64,000 nucleotides of DNA from Desulfospira sp963664655 (GTDB taxonomy: Bacteria > Desulfobacterota > Desulfobacteria > Desulfobacterales > Desulfobacteraceae). The translations under genes and the position numbers were made by a program. A model generated the notes under the pieces. That model was not told the DNA's origin, made no database searches, and saw only the letters and a program-made list of their open reading frames with translations. Numbering within the stretch: position 1 is the stretch's first letter; the number at the start of each line of letters is the position of its first letter. The DNA lies in contig OY761554.1 in NCBI GenBank assembly GCA_963664655.2, positions 434,001 through 498,000 of the forward strand, in the 5' to 3' direction. Of this stretch, positions 37,801-43,585 are shown in pieces.

Positions 37801-39582
37801 CAGACCGTTTTTCAGTGTCGGGGCCGCGTTTTCCAGATAGATCCCTGCATTTGTTTCAAACCCTGCGTACTCAACGGTGAAGTGGCTCAGGACCGTCCCT
37901 GCATCTACGGTCTGATCCTGGAAACAGATCCCCTGCCAGCCACCGGGGGCCGGGGTTTCACCGGCCGAAGTGAACAACACCGGCGCTGCTGCCGTGCCAT
38001 TGACCTTGAATGTGCCCAGATTGTAACCGTTACCGATCTGAAGTCGGGTCTGGTCTTTGAATTTTACAATTGATCCGGCCTCTATGGTTAAAACGGCCGG
38101 GGTGCTGCTGTCTTTGCAGACAGTCACGTTCCCGGTCACCACATAGGGCAGACCCTCATTGGCATGCCAGGTGGATTGCCAGTTGACTGTTCCTCCATCT
38201 ATTCTGATCCCGTTGGACCCATCTCCCGCATTGCCCGTCATATTTTCCAGGTTGACACCCGGATGAAAATGCAGGCCGTATTCGTCATTGCCGATAAAGG
38301 TGTTGTCCCGGATTACCGGGGAGGAATTATCCTGAAAATAGATCCCGGACCCGGCATTGGCCGTGAAGGTTGAATTTTCAATCACGGCACTGCTGCCGCT
38401 GCCGTCGCCGTACAGCCCAAAGCCGCTGTTTTCCTGAAACAGGCCGTTTTTTATTGTCGGGGCCGCGTTTTCCAGATAGATCCCTGCATTTGTTTCACAC
38501 CCTGCGTACTCAACGGTGAAGTGGCTCAGGACCGTCCCTGCATCTACGGTCTGATCCTGGAAACAGATCCCCCGCCAGTCACCGGGGGCCGGGGTTTCAC
38601 CGGCTGAGGTGAATAGCACCGGCGCGTCTGCCGTCCCATTGACTTTCAGTATTCCCTTATTGTAACCATAACCGATCTGAAGCCGGGTTTGGTCTTTGAA
38701 TTTCACAATTGATCCGGCATCTATGGATAACACGGCCGGGTCGCTGCTGTTTTTGCAGACAGTCACGTCCCCGGTCACCACATAGGGCAGGCCCTCATTG
38801 GCATGCCAGGTGGATTGCCAGTTGACGGTTCCGGCATCAATCCTAATCCCTTTGGACCCCTCCCCCCCATTGCCCGTCATATTTTCCAGGTTGACACCCG
38901 GGTGAAACCGCAGCCCGTATTCGCCATTGCCGCTAAAGGTGTTGTCCCGGATTACCGGGGAGGAGTTATCCTGAAAATAGATCCCGGACCCGGCATTGGC
39001 TGTAAAGGTTGAATTTTTAATTACGGCGCTGCTGCCGGTGCCATAGCCGTACAGTCCAGAACCGCTGTTTTTCTGAAACAGACCGTTTTCCAGTGTCGGG
39101 GATGCATTTTCCAGGTAAACTCCGGCATTTGTACCGGACCCTGCGTATTCAACGATAAAATGGGTCAGGACCGTCTCACCATCTACGGTTCTATCCTGAA
39201 AAGAGATCCCCCCCCAGTCACCGGGAGCCGGGGTTTCATTGGCCGAAGTGAACAATACAGGGGTGTCTGCCGTGCCGTTGACTTTCAGTATTCCCTTATT
39301 GTAACCGTAACCGATCTGCAGCCGGATATTATCGTTGAACTTCACGGTGACACCGGCCTCAATGGTCAGGGTCGCAGCAGTGGAACTGTCTTTGTAAACA
39401 CATACATTACCGGTGACCACATAGGGGCTGTTGGCCGCAGTCCAGGTGGTGTCCCCGGTGATATTCCCGGAAACCAGGGTGTCTGCGGCCAGGAACCCTG
39501 CCGGTGTGCTCAGGATCATGGAAATCAGCAAAAGTTTTATAAATAGCACATGGATCCTGCACGGTCCGTATTTGTCTGTCAT
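25894..39582 (-). CDS. Giant secreted beta-helix / FN3 / RHS-repeat protein
   Basis: 4562 residues; ATG at 39582-39580 with GGGAG ten bases upstream. A signal peptide ends near PAGFLA-AD. Residues about 31-1115 are five units of 213 residues rich in right-handed beta-helix text (GSGIYFQDNSSPVIRDNTF). Then come an FN3 unit (about 1118-1220), a CARDB-like unit (about 1225-1340), many FN3/Ig-like domains to about 3200, and a cysteine-rich linker (CRACDECC). RHS/YD repeats run from about 3230 to 4400. The RHS core ends with RYYDPQTGRYTRVDPLGF near 4406-4424 and a DPEG boundary, followed by a 122-residue tail with two hydrophobic glycine-rich stretches. RHS proteins build hollow shells that often carry toxins; this tail shows no known toxin motif and no immunity gene follows. 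It is most simply a surface or secreted fibre. Confidence 0.9.
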   Translation of the reverse strand: MTDKYGPCRIHVLFIKLLLISMILSTPAGFLAADTLVSGNITGDTTWTAANSPYVVTGNVCVYKDSSTAATLTIEAGVTVKFNDNIRLQIGYGYNKGILKVNGTADTPVLFTSANETPAPGDWGGISFQDRTVDGETVLTHFIVEYAGSGTNAGVYLENASPTLENGLFQKNSGSGLYGYGTGSSAVIKNSTFTANAGSGIYFQDNSSPVIRDNTFSGNGEYGLRFHPGVNLENMTGNGGEGSKGIRIDAGTVNWQSTWHANEGLPYVVTGDVTVCKNSSDPAVLSIDAGSIVKFKDQTRLQIGYGYNKGILKVNGTADAPVLFTSAGETPAPGDWRGICFQDQTVDAGTVLSHFTVEYAGCETNAGIYLENAAPTIKNGLFQENSGFGLYGDGSGSSAVIENSTFTANAGSGIYFQDNSSPVIRDNTFIGNDEYGLHFHPGVNLENMTGNAGDGSNGIRIDGGTVNWQSTWHANEGLPYVVTGNVTVCKDSSTPAVLTIEAGSIVKFKDQTRLQIGNGYNLGTFKVNGTAAAPVLFTSAGETPAPGGWQGICFQDQTVDAGTVLSHFTVEYAGFETNAGIYLENAAPTLKNGLFQKNSGFGLYGYGSGSSAVIENSTFTANAGSGIYFQDNSSPVIRGNTFIGNDEYGLHFHPGVNLENMTGNAGVASSGIRIDAGTVNLQSTWHANDGLPYVVTGNVTVCKNSSTPAVLTIAAGTIVKFKDNIGLQIGNGYNLGTFKVNGTAASPVLFTSAGQSPAPGDWQGITFQDKTVDDQTVLSHFTVEYAGGGTNAGIYLGNAAPTIENALFQQNLGFGLYGQGSGSSAVIKKSTFTANAGSGIYFQDNSSPVIRDNTFTQNDEYGLRFHPGVNLEHMTGNAGVGSRGIRMDGGTVNLQSTWHANEGLPYVVTGDVTVCKDSSTPAILTIEAGTIVKFEGYSWLKIGYGYNLGTLKVNGTADAPVLFTSASGVPAPGDWRGISFLDRTVDADTMLDHCVVEFAGQDINGAILCDNASPTIANTTVRASSSAGIYLSGTGCNNAVLHCNNLTENQTGIRLENSAAPYIEQNNFVGNSQFGLYNNTLALTAANNWWNDVQGPGYAGDAVYGDVETAPWLIEPSDCVTLPPPNTAPFTPVSPVPADLGTQIALTDGALALSWQCSDPNPWDVLTYDLYFGTGPDNLVLLAQDLSSPGYTVSDLSQGTWYYWQVVAKDAAGEETSSKVFRFLTQGPPPDLVVSAISWEPARDIQSGTPLVFSAKIENTGEGPLAAPMNIAFLIDETPVRTSRLDQVMMPGDVLDVTWTWKSTPGYHTITVNADSSSEVEESDELNNALSKDLPLIADTTPPEDATGLAVRCFSDRLVFSWTHSANTYGDLAGYRVYIDGNTQGTDIPASQAGYELTGLAPATRVLFRITALDFSGNESAGVQLAGITWLANPGNLICDPHSGYVNISWDGAEPADLVKQYRIYISDSDFSDVTGLSPAVTTTGLSAGLAGLANGTTYYMGVTTVNLSGGENTGVETICAIPVPDTQGPSIIDVQWDSADFQENMTLGKTGWITLAGSDPAGISQVSFLVDGHLIYTDNNGSTTYSCRLSLEDFSDGAHILTITAMDSLGNISSKDIAFTIDLDIPDPPILVSPTACVTGVPVITARGTAQPGSTLVIFINGEESVQTQVGDDESFSVKVSLTEGVNNIQACARNRKGDSALTPAVAVTLDTAIPMPPTHLSATAGQAGVIRLSWQSPEGTGVKGYNIYRSDADFSLAGEAVAVNSSLVLSCIFNDLPLEDGTFFYRVAAVDTAGNESLLSESARAVSDRVMPFVQQVQFVHSGAYDAVSQRMGTGGVSVILTLSEPLLTTPFFSLTPTGGNPITISLTKTGETQYEGGFSINAATPAGQAWAIFSGRDLVGNRGTEIQSGKSVLIDTQGPVLTRIAVDPPAPVQNDPTTPASLTVTLGLDEAVKPGTVPVFSYLLSGPERIETSCGVPTEIPAESEDAQTFQVMFDLPADAGLDAAEFMAFTFSAMDDLDNESRRITGENRFEIFQGDLPPLSTPDGFTAQSLAGGKIRLSWTKIEESAGYQIYRKAPGEEALTPFARTLDTDTFTDDPVASAEPEGVYTYALASIRQFGGLESLSPLTDPVSAVSDATAPDMPANFALELTGQGIRASWDGAGESLLYTLYRDAQPVASVQGMTALIQGISALEVLDPSPIHTAPHYGITAVDEAKNESEPATAFLNAALLPVSGMAVVQEDEKFPVISWTHGNAGVSGFDIYSGPDQTGTRLNDVLITEFSYEDTGYTSDSIQYAVVAVDEVNSAVSLARSLWLPEAGIDLLNKSDITDFQDRLDEILAYVPDLETRIAGLSPIKRGLMNRLEFLVGNFSENPLDPVRVRVDIGGNSHISSPFSLDAGEYRVVPVVMGGYLELDDLEAMAVTVDISPTSSDQVRIIRNREVQVRDGMLIAGILNEEFIRGGTGQVRFTLENTGQETIEIITAKNGGASGEIRFRLLDKDGNVSATAAFIQKTGLAVTTLSSGVTVAKIDPGEIFTSDAVQIRVPAAITDTARVELAIDRIHYGTGSDSEVSMSGLTQVRELTLVDTSYYGQILSVSPEVSFGDEDILISGRAVDRATGLPKPDASLNLVIKVNGFERTVLVLTGEDGSFAYSFAPLENESGLYQVFAVHPDLTDRSPQGEFTIHSLAVSPLNFNIQIPKNYTSTGRVTLLTGGGTSLSNVKLVYQAKDQPSGELATGLHLDPGEGLSSLCPGTRQGLDFTLWADNTADSQIHAVLKVVSDESEDDGWQTIDLNISLSQASPCLTVSPGIIETGVAQEETRLESLILKNTGLETLKNPSLSLVLEDGTPAPEWVRLNTPAAYDEIEVGQEKQVDISFAPTASVAQGYYAFYLRIQSDNYAQTDVGLLAAVTNSGQGNILFKVSDIYTGTFDEANELRQGLENARIRLINDALPDIDQTLATDALGEALFQDLPTGSYQCRISADGHLEYTGRFWIKPGITTSQDIFLDYQLVSVQWEVVPTTITDKYEIVLTTTFVTDVPAPVVVVEPASVYLPEMSAADVYNGEFTLVNYGLIQADNLAFTLPEENDVFQYELLSALPGTIPPNGRITVPFRVTCLSAPDGSQDTGAGGCRVLNQCTKIDYGWECANGTKSLSGALHCIIYDNGECDEGTGGSTGFSGGFTVDTTYIGGGTGTGATSSIPTPAQAPDDMEGILCEPEPNCRACDECCNSKTSQTVSSYVDLMRGKYLDYVNDMSVKVMGHTIDITRYYNEVKHYTVAAASLQAKTVQSKGAAYAVDSYSKRNWHINSLGGKAQVVRTAGGTIRYLYIDGLRFEPVTEDSDSDGTVTYSAPSSSPGTRAGCVAVDPDQTMVWKDERGNWAKFTGDRLDTFGNANDVTIHYVYDDEDRLTGIKDHFGDQVIWYDYNADGQVVRIRDYDGRQVSYEYNSQGKMAGVTDLMGRETRYEYDDLKRIIKKELPSGKTVLISYNANSYISSIKDAQGNGPEFEYTQNSDTTTSAIAYSSGIGTSRKRPRGKTEYYARVTTRTGEIIEKWFDVYGYLKKQMVNGEPVTEGAYDDRTRAVSDALGNVTTYTYDEWENLTSVTHPDGTSVTYEYDTLLSKVVKKTDERGTVTTYEYDQKGNLLKMVQAPGTDVARTIEYTHDEYGNILTHTVPGEDGAPEAVATFGYDTKGNLNYIKDPEGNEISVTGHDALGNPETVTDGRGKTWLYEYDARGRLTSRTDPAGHAQRFVYDDAGRTQSFFDEEERETRYEYDASENLVRIQFPDHHDVSLVYDDGGNLTRMVDGEGKTSRLGYDHQGRLSQITNGNNMNTLFNYGVPGLSQACPSCNVAGSNQIEKIDFPTFSRSFEYNSRGMVVKQTDLLSEALSHESRFAYDPAGKLIFREDPQGNPVTFEYDGLGRIKKVINANGEETGFGYDNRGNLIGLEDAKGEVTRFEYDLNNRLKKEIRPMGQVTSYEYDGAGNLVEKTDAENQKTRFVYSDANNLATIRYYSADEDSEPVKEIFFDYDNSGKLTSYSDGSVSATYGYDAAGRKISQTVNYGSFSKTHGYTYGGNGMKVSYTGPDQVTRTYRYDGANQLSGITIPGVGTISYNGFLWMKPTGATLPGGTRQTVAHDPLMRPLSIKVSDPGGNPVADAAVTLDSMGNVIGQTINTDSFSCTYDAAYQLLGVEKNGTLEESFAYDLVGNRTHAAGVTGEITVNANNELVSYGGICQAFDANGNLIRKTENENTISYVYDVAGRLVLVWAGDINTGTLTAEYGYDPFGKRLWKEVEGVRTFFYYSDEGLAGEYDAAGNEIRTYDYKPGSDWTTDPVFMQQGGAIYFYHNNHLGTPLALTDINGNIAWKADARAFGKTDVMVGQVENNLRFPGQYYDAETGLHYNRHRYYDPQTGRYTRVDPLGFEGGSVMLYGYASNNPMTLVDPEGEFFILGSMVLGAGIGAWMGGQHGILPGITGAVIGAVPVVGIVLGPMAAKVFEQYLKGKDPTSDACIIENMVEGTVGWTQVPGVGDLIISGAKTVNHGAKILKSHSRDWQDAYDGF
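36244..39490 (-). repeat. Tandem 639-bp coding repeats (213-residue beta-helix units)
   Basis: The marker GGCATGCC occurs at 36883, 37522, 38161 and 38800, exactly 639 bp apart each time, in frame within the giant gene. Three central units are nearly identical at DNA level, the N-terminal unit is slightly different at its start, and the fifth unit (toward 36244) diverges after about 70 residues. High identity and an exact period indicate recent unequal crossing-over or gene conversion. Confidence 0.92.
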
Positions 39583-39648
39583 GTCTGGTCAGCTCCCGTT
39601 GCTTTGATTTGCCCGGTTCCCGTAAAGGGGCCTTTTTTTTGTCTTAGG

Positions 39649-39741
39649 TTTATATGAAAGTCTCACTAAGGTCCTGAGAAGACTTTCAATATTTGTTGTG
39701 GGCGGCTCTTGGTTGGATAACCAAAGCGGCCCGTGGCCGTT
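39649..39741 (+). repeat. 92-bp double-hairpin repeat, copy 1
   Basis: It starts TTTATATGAAAGTCTCACTA and holds two stems: GAAAGTCT/AGACTTTC and a longer one centred on CTTGGTT-GGAT-AACCAAA. It ends CGGCCCGTGGCCGTT. It lies in the 245-bp gap between the transglutaminase and RHS genes, which also has a GGAAGAAT/ATTCTTCC stem (39746-39776) and a partial copy of the 3' half (about 39790-39829). Confidence 0.8.
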
Positions 39742-39827
39742 GTACGGAAGAATCTGCCACATACTGTAATTCTTCCATATTCTGTTACAGGCCGTTTTGG
39801 ATGAACCATCCAGGCGGCCCGTGGCCG

Positions 39828-40718
39828 TTAAATCATCTTAACCTTTAAGCCTGGCGGATAAATTTCAAACCGCTGATGATCGTCAGGATTTCCTGCAATT
39901 ATCCTGAAAGTGACATAAAAATTTATGCTTTTTAAAAAAACCTTGTTGGCGGGATCCGCAGTCTGCCAGGTCCCGTCAAGGTAAACTTCCGCCCAGTTGT
40001 GATAGCCGGCCGGCTTGAGCAATGCATTGTTTTGAATGACGTATCCGGCCATGCACCGGGCAGGAATCCCGTCCGCCCGGCACAGGGCCGAGAACAGATA
40101 CATAAATTCCGTACAGTCCCCTTTTCTTTGATCCAGTGCATAGAGGGCCCCGCGTTCTTTTCCGTCATATCCATCGTACCTGAGACTGCCGCTTACCCAG
40201 TCATAGATTCTTTTGGCTGTCCCGGCCCTGCTGTCTGCGACAAACCCTGCTGCTTTTCTTTGAATCCGGTCATTGTCGGATTCAAGATATTTCTGGGCAG
40301 ATAAAAATGCCGAAGGCTCCGGGAGGCGGCTTGGATTCGCAGTTCTGGCCAGCGCCATATGGGCCGTGACCGTGATGATCCGGGTATCGTAGGGGGCGAC
40401 CACCCCCAGGGGAAACTCAAGAACCTGGTTGTGAAGGTCATCCGCTGAAAGGACAAATTCATGGGATGATTCTATGAGGGTACACAATTGGGACGGGGTC
40501 TTTTTTACCGGGGCATGGGCTTTGAGGACCGCATCAGTCACCACGACCCCCGTTGGATTTTCAATGGATAACCGGTACTGAATCTGTCTTGAGACCGGAT
40601 AGACGGTTGTCTCTTCTTTATGGAAAACAGCGGCCGGGCCGCGGCTGAAATAAAAAAAAGCCGTACCCGCTAAAACCATTCCGCCTATAATCAAAGAAAG
40701 AACACGTTTAAGGTCCAT
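39828..40718 (-). CDS. Membrane-anchored transglutaminase-like protein
   Basis: 296 residues. An N-terminal membrane segment (about residues 7-24) is followed by an extracytoplasmic part. The transglutaminase/protease-like triad is complete: Cys202 in RKGDCTEF, His240 in YHNWAEVY and Asp255 in TADPAN. Bacterial members act as proteases, cross-linkers or amidases on surface proteins; the exact reaction cannot be read here. It is the first gene of a minus-strand set with the giant RHS protein and the FN3/dockerin-like protein, so processing or cross-linking of those proteins is a reasonable inference. Its upstream region carries the tandem dyads and a sigma-54-like site described separately. 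Confidence 0.85.
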   Translation of the reverse strand: MDLKRVLSLIIGGMVLAGTAFFYFSRGPAAVFHKEETTVYPVSRQIQYRLSIENPTGVVVTDAVLKAHAPVKKTPSQLCTLIESSHEFVLSADDLHNQVLEFPLGVVAPYDTRIITVTAHMALARTANPSRLPEPSAFLSAQKYLESDNDRIQRKAAGFVADSRAGTAKRIYDWVSGSLRYDGYDGKERGALYALDQRKGDCTEFMYLFSALCRADGIPARCMAGYVIQNNALLKPAGYHNWAEVYLDGTWQTADPANKVFLKSINFYVTFRIIAGNPDDHQRFEIYPPGLKVKMI

Positions 40719-40830
40719 AAACCGCCCAGTTCATCACCCCGGCAGAGACGTCCAGGCACAGAGGAGCCGCTCCGGTCAAATTCAGCCAATTGTTTTTAAT
40801 TGCAAATGCATTAGAGCATTAGATTATTAT

Positions 40831-40844
40831 GCATTTTTCAGACC
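40831..40844 (-). promoter_or_regulatory. Possible sigma-54 promoter of the transglutaminase/RHS operon
   Basis: On the minus strand the invariant GG and GC are separated by exactly ten bases (CGGTCTGAAAAATGCA). The -12 part (ATGCA) is close to consensus; the -24 part is weaker than at the PEP-CTERM gene. It would give a leader of about 100 bases before the ATG at 40718 and lies about 118 bp downstream of the nearest dyad. Confidence 0.4.
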
Positions 40845-40961
40845 GGTTTATACGAATTAACGAAATTTATTGAAAAACATTGGAACATATTGAATTCAAT
40901 AACGATTATCAACAATTCCACACATCCGGCCTTCAGGGAAAAACAAATTCGCGAACCTTAA

Positions 40962-41023
40962 TTGTAAAAAAAACTTCACAAATTAGGTAAAACTTTTCAA
41001 AAATCAGGTAAAACTTTTCACAA
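40962..41023 (-). promoter_or_regulatory. Three tandem operator-like sites, 21-bp period
   Basis: Reading the minus strand, sites begin at 41023, 41002 and 40981, exactly 21 bp (two helical turns) apart. The first two read TTGTGAAAAGTTTTACC and TTTTGAAAAGTTTTACC. The proximal site is the dyad TTGTGAAGTTTTTTTTACAA (40962-40981), which matches the PEP-CTERM gene site at 48667-48686 in 19 of 20 positions. The position suggests enhancer-type sites for an activator. Confidence 0.65.
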
Positions 41024-41387
41024 CATACAGGCCCGGGGAAGAACGAAACCACATATACAGGGGAACCGCATTTATAATGATACATTTAAAATGCAGGGAG
41101 ACCGCAGACCGGAGGGGTAACCCCGAGAATTTAGCACATCGAATTGACAAGTTTGGTATGTGAACTTTCCGAGTAAAATTTCAGCGCGCAGCACTGAAAC
41201 TAAAGTGTTTCTCTGTGCTACTCAGCTCCAAAAGCTTAAAATTTTATTAAGATTATTCTGGGGTAAATAACTTCAATAAAATGGACTTGGGATATGGGAC
41301 TTGGGGATTGCAGCGTCCGTGGCCTCCCCAGGTCCCAAGCCGGTAGTTAGCATGGCCCCGTTTGATTTACCCCTCACAAACAACATG

Positions 41388-41477
41388 TTTATATGAAAGT
41401 CTCACTAACAAGCTGAAAAGACTTTCATTTTTCGTTGTGGGCGGTGCTTGGTTGGATAACCCAAGCCGTCCCGGTTT
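41388..41477 (+). repeat. 92-bp double-hairpin repeat, copy 2
   Basis: Same layout as copy 1: TTTATATGAAAGTCTCACTA at the 5' side, a GAAAGTCT/AGACTTTC stem, then a CTTGGTTGGATAACCCAAG stem. The 3' end diverges after CCGTCCCGGTTT, where the other copies continue with CCGTGNCGGTT-like sequence. Confidence 0.75.
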
Positions 41478-41531
41478 CTGCCCTTCAGGGTATGACGGTT
41501 ATATGGACAATGGTGGGCAACGCTTTAAAAA

Positions 41532-41615
41532 AACTCTCGCAAAGGCGCAACGGCGCAAAGCTTAATTTCCCTCGGGCAATAGTATTCTTTGCGCCTTAGC
41601 GCCTTTGCGTGAGAA
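41532..41615. repeat. Imperfect palindrome of GCAAAGGCGC words
   Basis: CTCGCAAAGGCGCAACGGCGC at the left is mirrored at the right by GCGCCTTAGCGCCTTTGCG, with about 30 bases between. This type of GCGCAAAG dyad is common as a dispersed intergenic repeat in bacteria. No coding role is apparent. Confidence 0.55.
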
Positions 41616-41616
41616 T

Positions 41617-41640
41617 ATAAAAAAAGAGGGCGAAGCCCTC
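41617..41640 (-). terminator. Putative terminator of the PocR-domain gene
   Basis: GAGGGC-GAA-GCCCTC (41626-41640) is followed, in minus-strand direction, by a run of seven T (41625-41619). It lies about 180 bp beyond the PocR gene stop. On the plus strand it is followed only by AATTTT, so it acts mainly for the minus strand. Confidence 0.5.
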
Positions 41641-41822
41641 AATTTTAGGATGACAGAGCAAGGAGAAAAGCATTCCATACATTGAGAACCTCTTGCTACC
41701 CCATATCCCAAGTCCCAAGTCTCAACAATGTACATTACATTCACCAGCAGGGAACACATATTGGGGTTGCGGCTTTGCCGCGCTGGACAATTCAAGACCT
41801 GACCCCGTTTTACAGGCGTTGC

Positions 41823-42575
41823 TTACTCCTCGTCATAAGGGGCCAGCTTTTCGATTTCATCATACCATGTCTCATTTCCGTACAATCTGGCACAGCAGTC
41901 CGGACAGATGCTGTGGGTGAATGATGCCCCTGAACGATCGTGAAAATAGTCTTCAATCTGCTGCCAGCAGCCACTGTCATCTTTTATTTTTTTACATGAA
42001 GAGCAAATGGGCAAAAGACTTTGCAGCAGCTTGATTTCTTTTTCTGATGCTTCCATCTTCTCCAGATGCTTTAAGCCCAGCTCCCCGAGTATGCCGGTGA
42101 TGGAGGCGACAATATGTAAGATCCTGATGATCTGTTCCGCTTCTATAACAGGAACTTTTTCAAGGGCCTTGAGATAGGCGGTTTCATCAAAGCCGTATTT
42201 TCGGGCCTGATGTTTAAAATAAGGAATATCCGGTGGCGCATAGAGAAACTGGCCGATATAAAAGTTGGCCACATGTTCCCCTCTGACTTTTATGGGGGTT
42301 ACCGCATCATTTAGGCCGTTCCGGCACTTGGACAGCGCATAGGGCCTGCCTTGTGACAGGTGTGAGTTCAGTACGGCCCTGCTGTAATCACAGGCTTTGC
42401 GGCTTTGTGGACATGCCTGGTGAAACTGTTTGCAAAGGATAGTATCACCAGAAGAAACCAGCCGCAGACCATTCAGCTCACCGATAGAAGAGGCAACCCC
42501 GAGCGCGTTACTGAAACTTTCCGTCAAGGGCTGAGTGGTGCCGGGGCCGATCAACTGCTGAAAAGAAATCTTCAT
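41823..42575 (-). CDS. PocR-domain sensor with four-cysteine C-terminal module
   Basis: 250 residues. Residues about 5-160 match the PocR ligand-binding domain: Cys48, the C55-x6-C62 pair, C84 in the SKCRNGL segment, then PIKVRGEHVANFYIGQF. PocR domains sense small molecules in propanediol and other regulons. A coiled coil (about 165-186) leads to LLPICSSCKKIKDD ... HSICPDCCARLYG with C191-x2-C194 and C224-x2-C227, the same spacing as in the regulator at 13736-14323. No DNA-binding or kinase domain is present, so it probably acts by protein contact. It is divergent from the OmpR-type regulator. GAGGAG precedes the ATG. Confidence 0.85.
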   Translation of the reverse strand: MKISFQQLIGPGTTQPLTESFSNALGVASSIGELNGLRLVSSGDTILCKQFHQACPQSRKACDYSRAVLNSHLSQGRPYALSKCRNGLNDAVTPIKVRGEHVANFYIGQFLYAPPDIPYFKHQARKYGFDETAYLKALEKVPVIEAEQIIRILHIVASITGILGELGLKHLEKMEASEKEIKLLQSLLPICSSCKKIKDDSGCWQQIEDYFHDRSGASFTHSICPDCCARLYGNETWYDEIEKLAPYDEE

Positions 42576-42907
42576 AAGAGCCGACTCCTCAAAATTTTGA
42601 TGACAATACAGGCGTTTTATTAAATCAGAATTAAAAAGTCAAAGCTGTTTCCCATCAGGCGGCACCCCTGATGCAAAAATGGAGAATTACAGATCATCGG
42701 GCAAAAATTAAATATTGCATTGTTCCGGCCATGGATGATAAGTCAAATCCATGGCCCGATGGTCACGAATGGCCCCCAAAAACACTCCCATTCATATCCT
42801 CCGGCGAGGGGGAACAACCGCCGGGAATGTTTTGGATCGAACGGCGATCATGCCCTTTTATGGTGCGCTCCCCGAAGATATGAAATTAAAAAAGGAACCC
42901 GTCTGCC
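42576..42907. other. Divergent intergenic region
   Basis: 332 bases between the PocR gene (minus) and the two-component operon (plus). Short open frames here (for example 42671-42883) have no recognisable sequence and no good ribosome-binding site. The region should hold both promoters, but I see no clear consensus. A short inverted word CCATGG-N-CCATGG lies near 42729-42755. Confidence 0.6.
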
Positions 42908-43585
42908 ATGAGGCTTCTTTTTGTGGAAGATGATTTAAAAATTGTGACCTTTGTGGTCAACGGCCTGAAACAGGCCGGGTTTGCCGTTGATCATGCCCAT
43001 GACGGGAAACAGGGCCTTGAGCTGCTGCTGACCGCACACTATGATGCGGCCATTGTGGATATCATGCTGCCCGGGATGGACGGGATTGCCATGGTGGCGG
43101 CCGCCCGGGGCAGAAAGGTAAACACCCCGGTGATCTTCCTTTCCGCCCGGCAAAAGGTGTCGGACCGAATCAAGGGGCTTGAGGCCGGCGGGGACGATTA
43201 CCTGACCAAGCCCTTTGCCTTTGCCGAACTGGTGGCAAGAATCCAGGCCCTTATTCGCCGGGCATCGGGCACCGCAGATGCTGCCGGCTTCAATTTTAAA
43301 GGGTTTGAGATGGATGTTGTCGGCCACAGGCTCTGGTTTAAGGATAAACCGGTTGAGCTTCAGCCCCGGGAATTTGCCCTGCTGGAGTATCTCATGCGCC
43401 ATCCGGACCGGATTATCTCAAAAACCATGATCATGGACCATGTCTGGGATTACAGCTTTGACCCCACCACCAATGTGGTTGAGGCCTGTGTTTCAAGACT
43501 TCGCAAAAAAGTGTTTGAGCAGACCGGGCAGACCATCATCAAAACCGTCAAAGGGATGGGGTATGTTCTGGAAACGGCTGCCTGA
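42908..43585 (+). CDS. OmpR/PhoB-family response regulator
   Basis: 225 residues. The receiver has Asp51 (VDIMLPGMDG) and Lys in LTKPF; the C-terminal winged helix shows VELQPREFALLEYLMRHPDRIISK and the end VKTVKGMGYVLE-type segment. It resembles CusR/CopR-like regulators of metal or envelope stress responses, but the signal cannot be fixed. AAAAGGA lies upstream of the ATG. It overlaps the downstream kinase by 23 bases. Confidence 0.93.
   Translation: MRLLFVEDDLKIVTFVVNGLKQAGFAVDHAHDGKQGLELLLTAHYDAAIVDIMLPGMDGIAMVAAARGRKVNTPVIFLSARQKVSDRIKGLEAGGDDYLTKPFAFAELVARIQALIRRASGTADAAGFNFKGFEMDVVGHRLWFKDKPVELQPREFALLEYLMRHPDRIISKTMIMDHVWDYSFDPTTNVVEACVSRLRKKVFEQTGQTIIKTVKGMGYVLETAA

Larger units (their letters stand above)
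41024..41822. other. Non-coding, repeat-rich intergenic region
   Basis: About 800 bases with no credible gene. It holds a hairpin with GGGACTTGGGGA near 41297 against TCCCCAGGTCCC near 41335, the second 92-bp repeat copy, a long imperfect palindrome of GCAAAGGCGC words (41532-41615), a terminator-like hairpin at 41626-41640, and a 13-base word ACTTGGGATATGG (about 41284) repeated inverted at about 41700. Confidence 0.7.

Noticed and set aside
36244..39490. Regularly spaced repeats suggesting a CRISPR array or satellite
   Set aside because: The period is 639 bp, the repeats are in frame and encode beta-helix units of one protein.
25894..39582. Contact-dependent polymorphic toxin
   Set aside because: The RHS core is present, but there is no recognised toxin domain, no immunity gene and no T6SS or PAAR element nearby.
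39601..39640. Terminator ending in eight T after GGGGCC
   Set aside because: It would work only for plus-strand transcription, and no plus-strand gene ends here; the stem is only about four pairs.
42671..42933. Three overlapping short open frames upstream of the OmpR-type regulator
   Set aside because: They overlap in different frames, lack good start signals and show no conserved sequence; the stretch is more likely the divergent promoter region.
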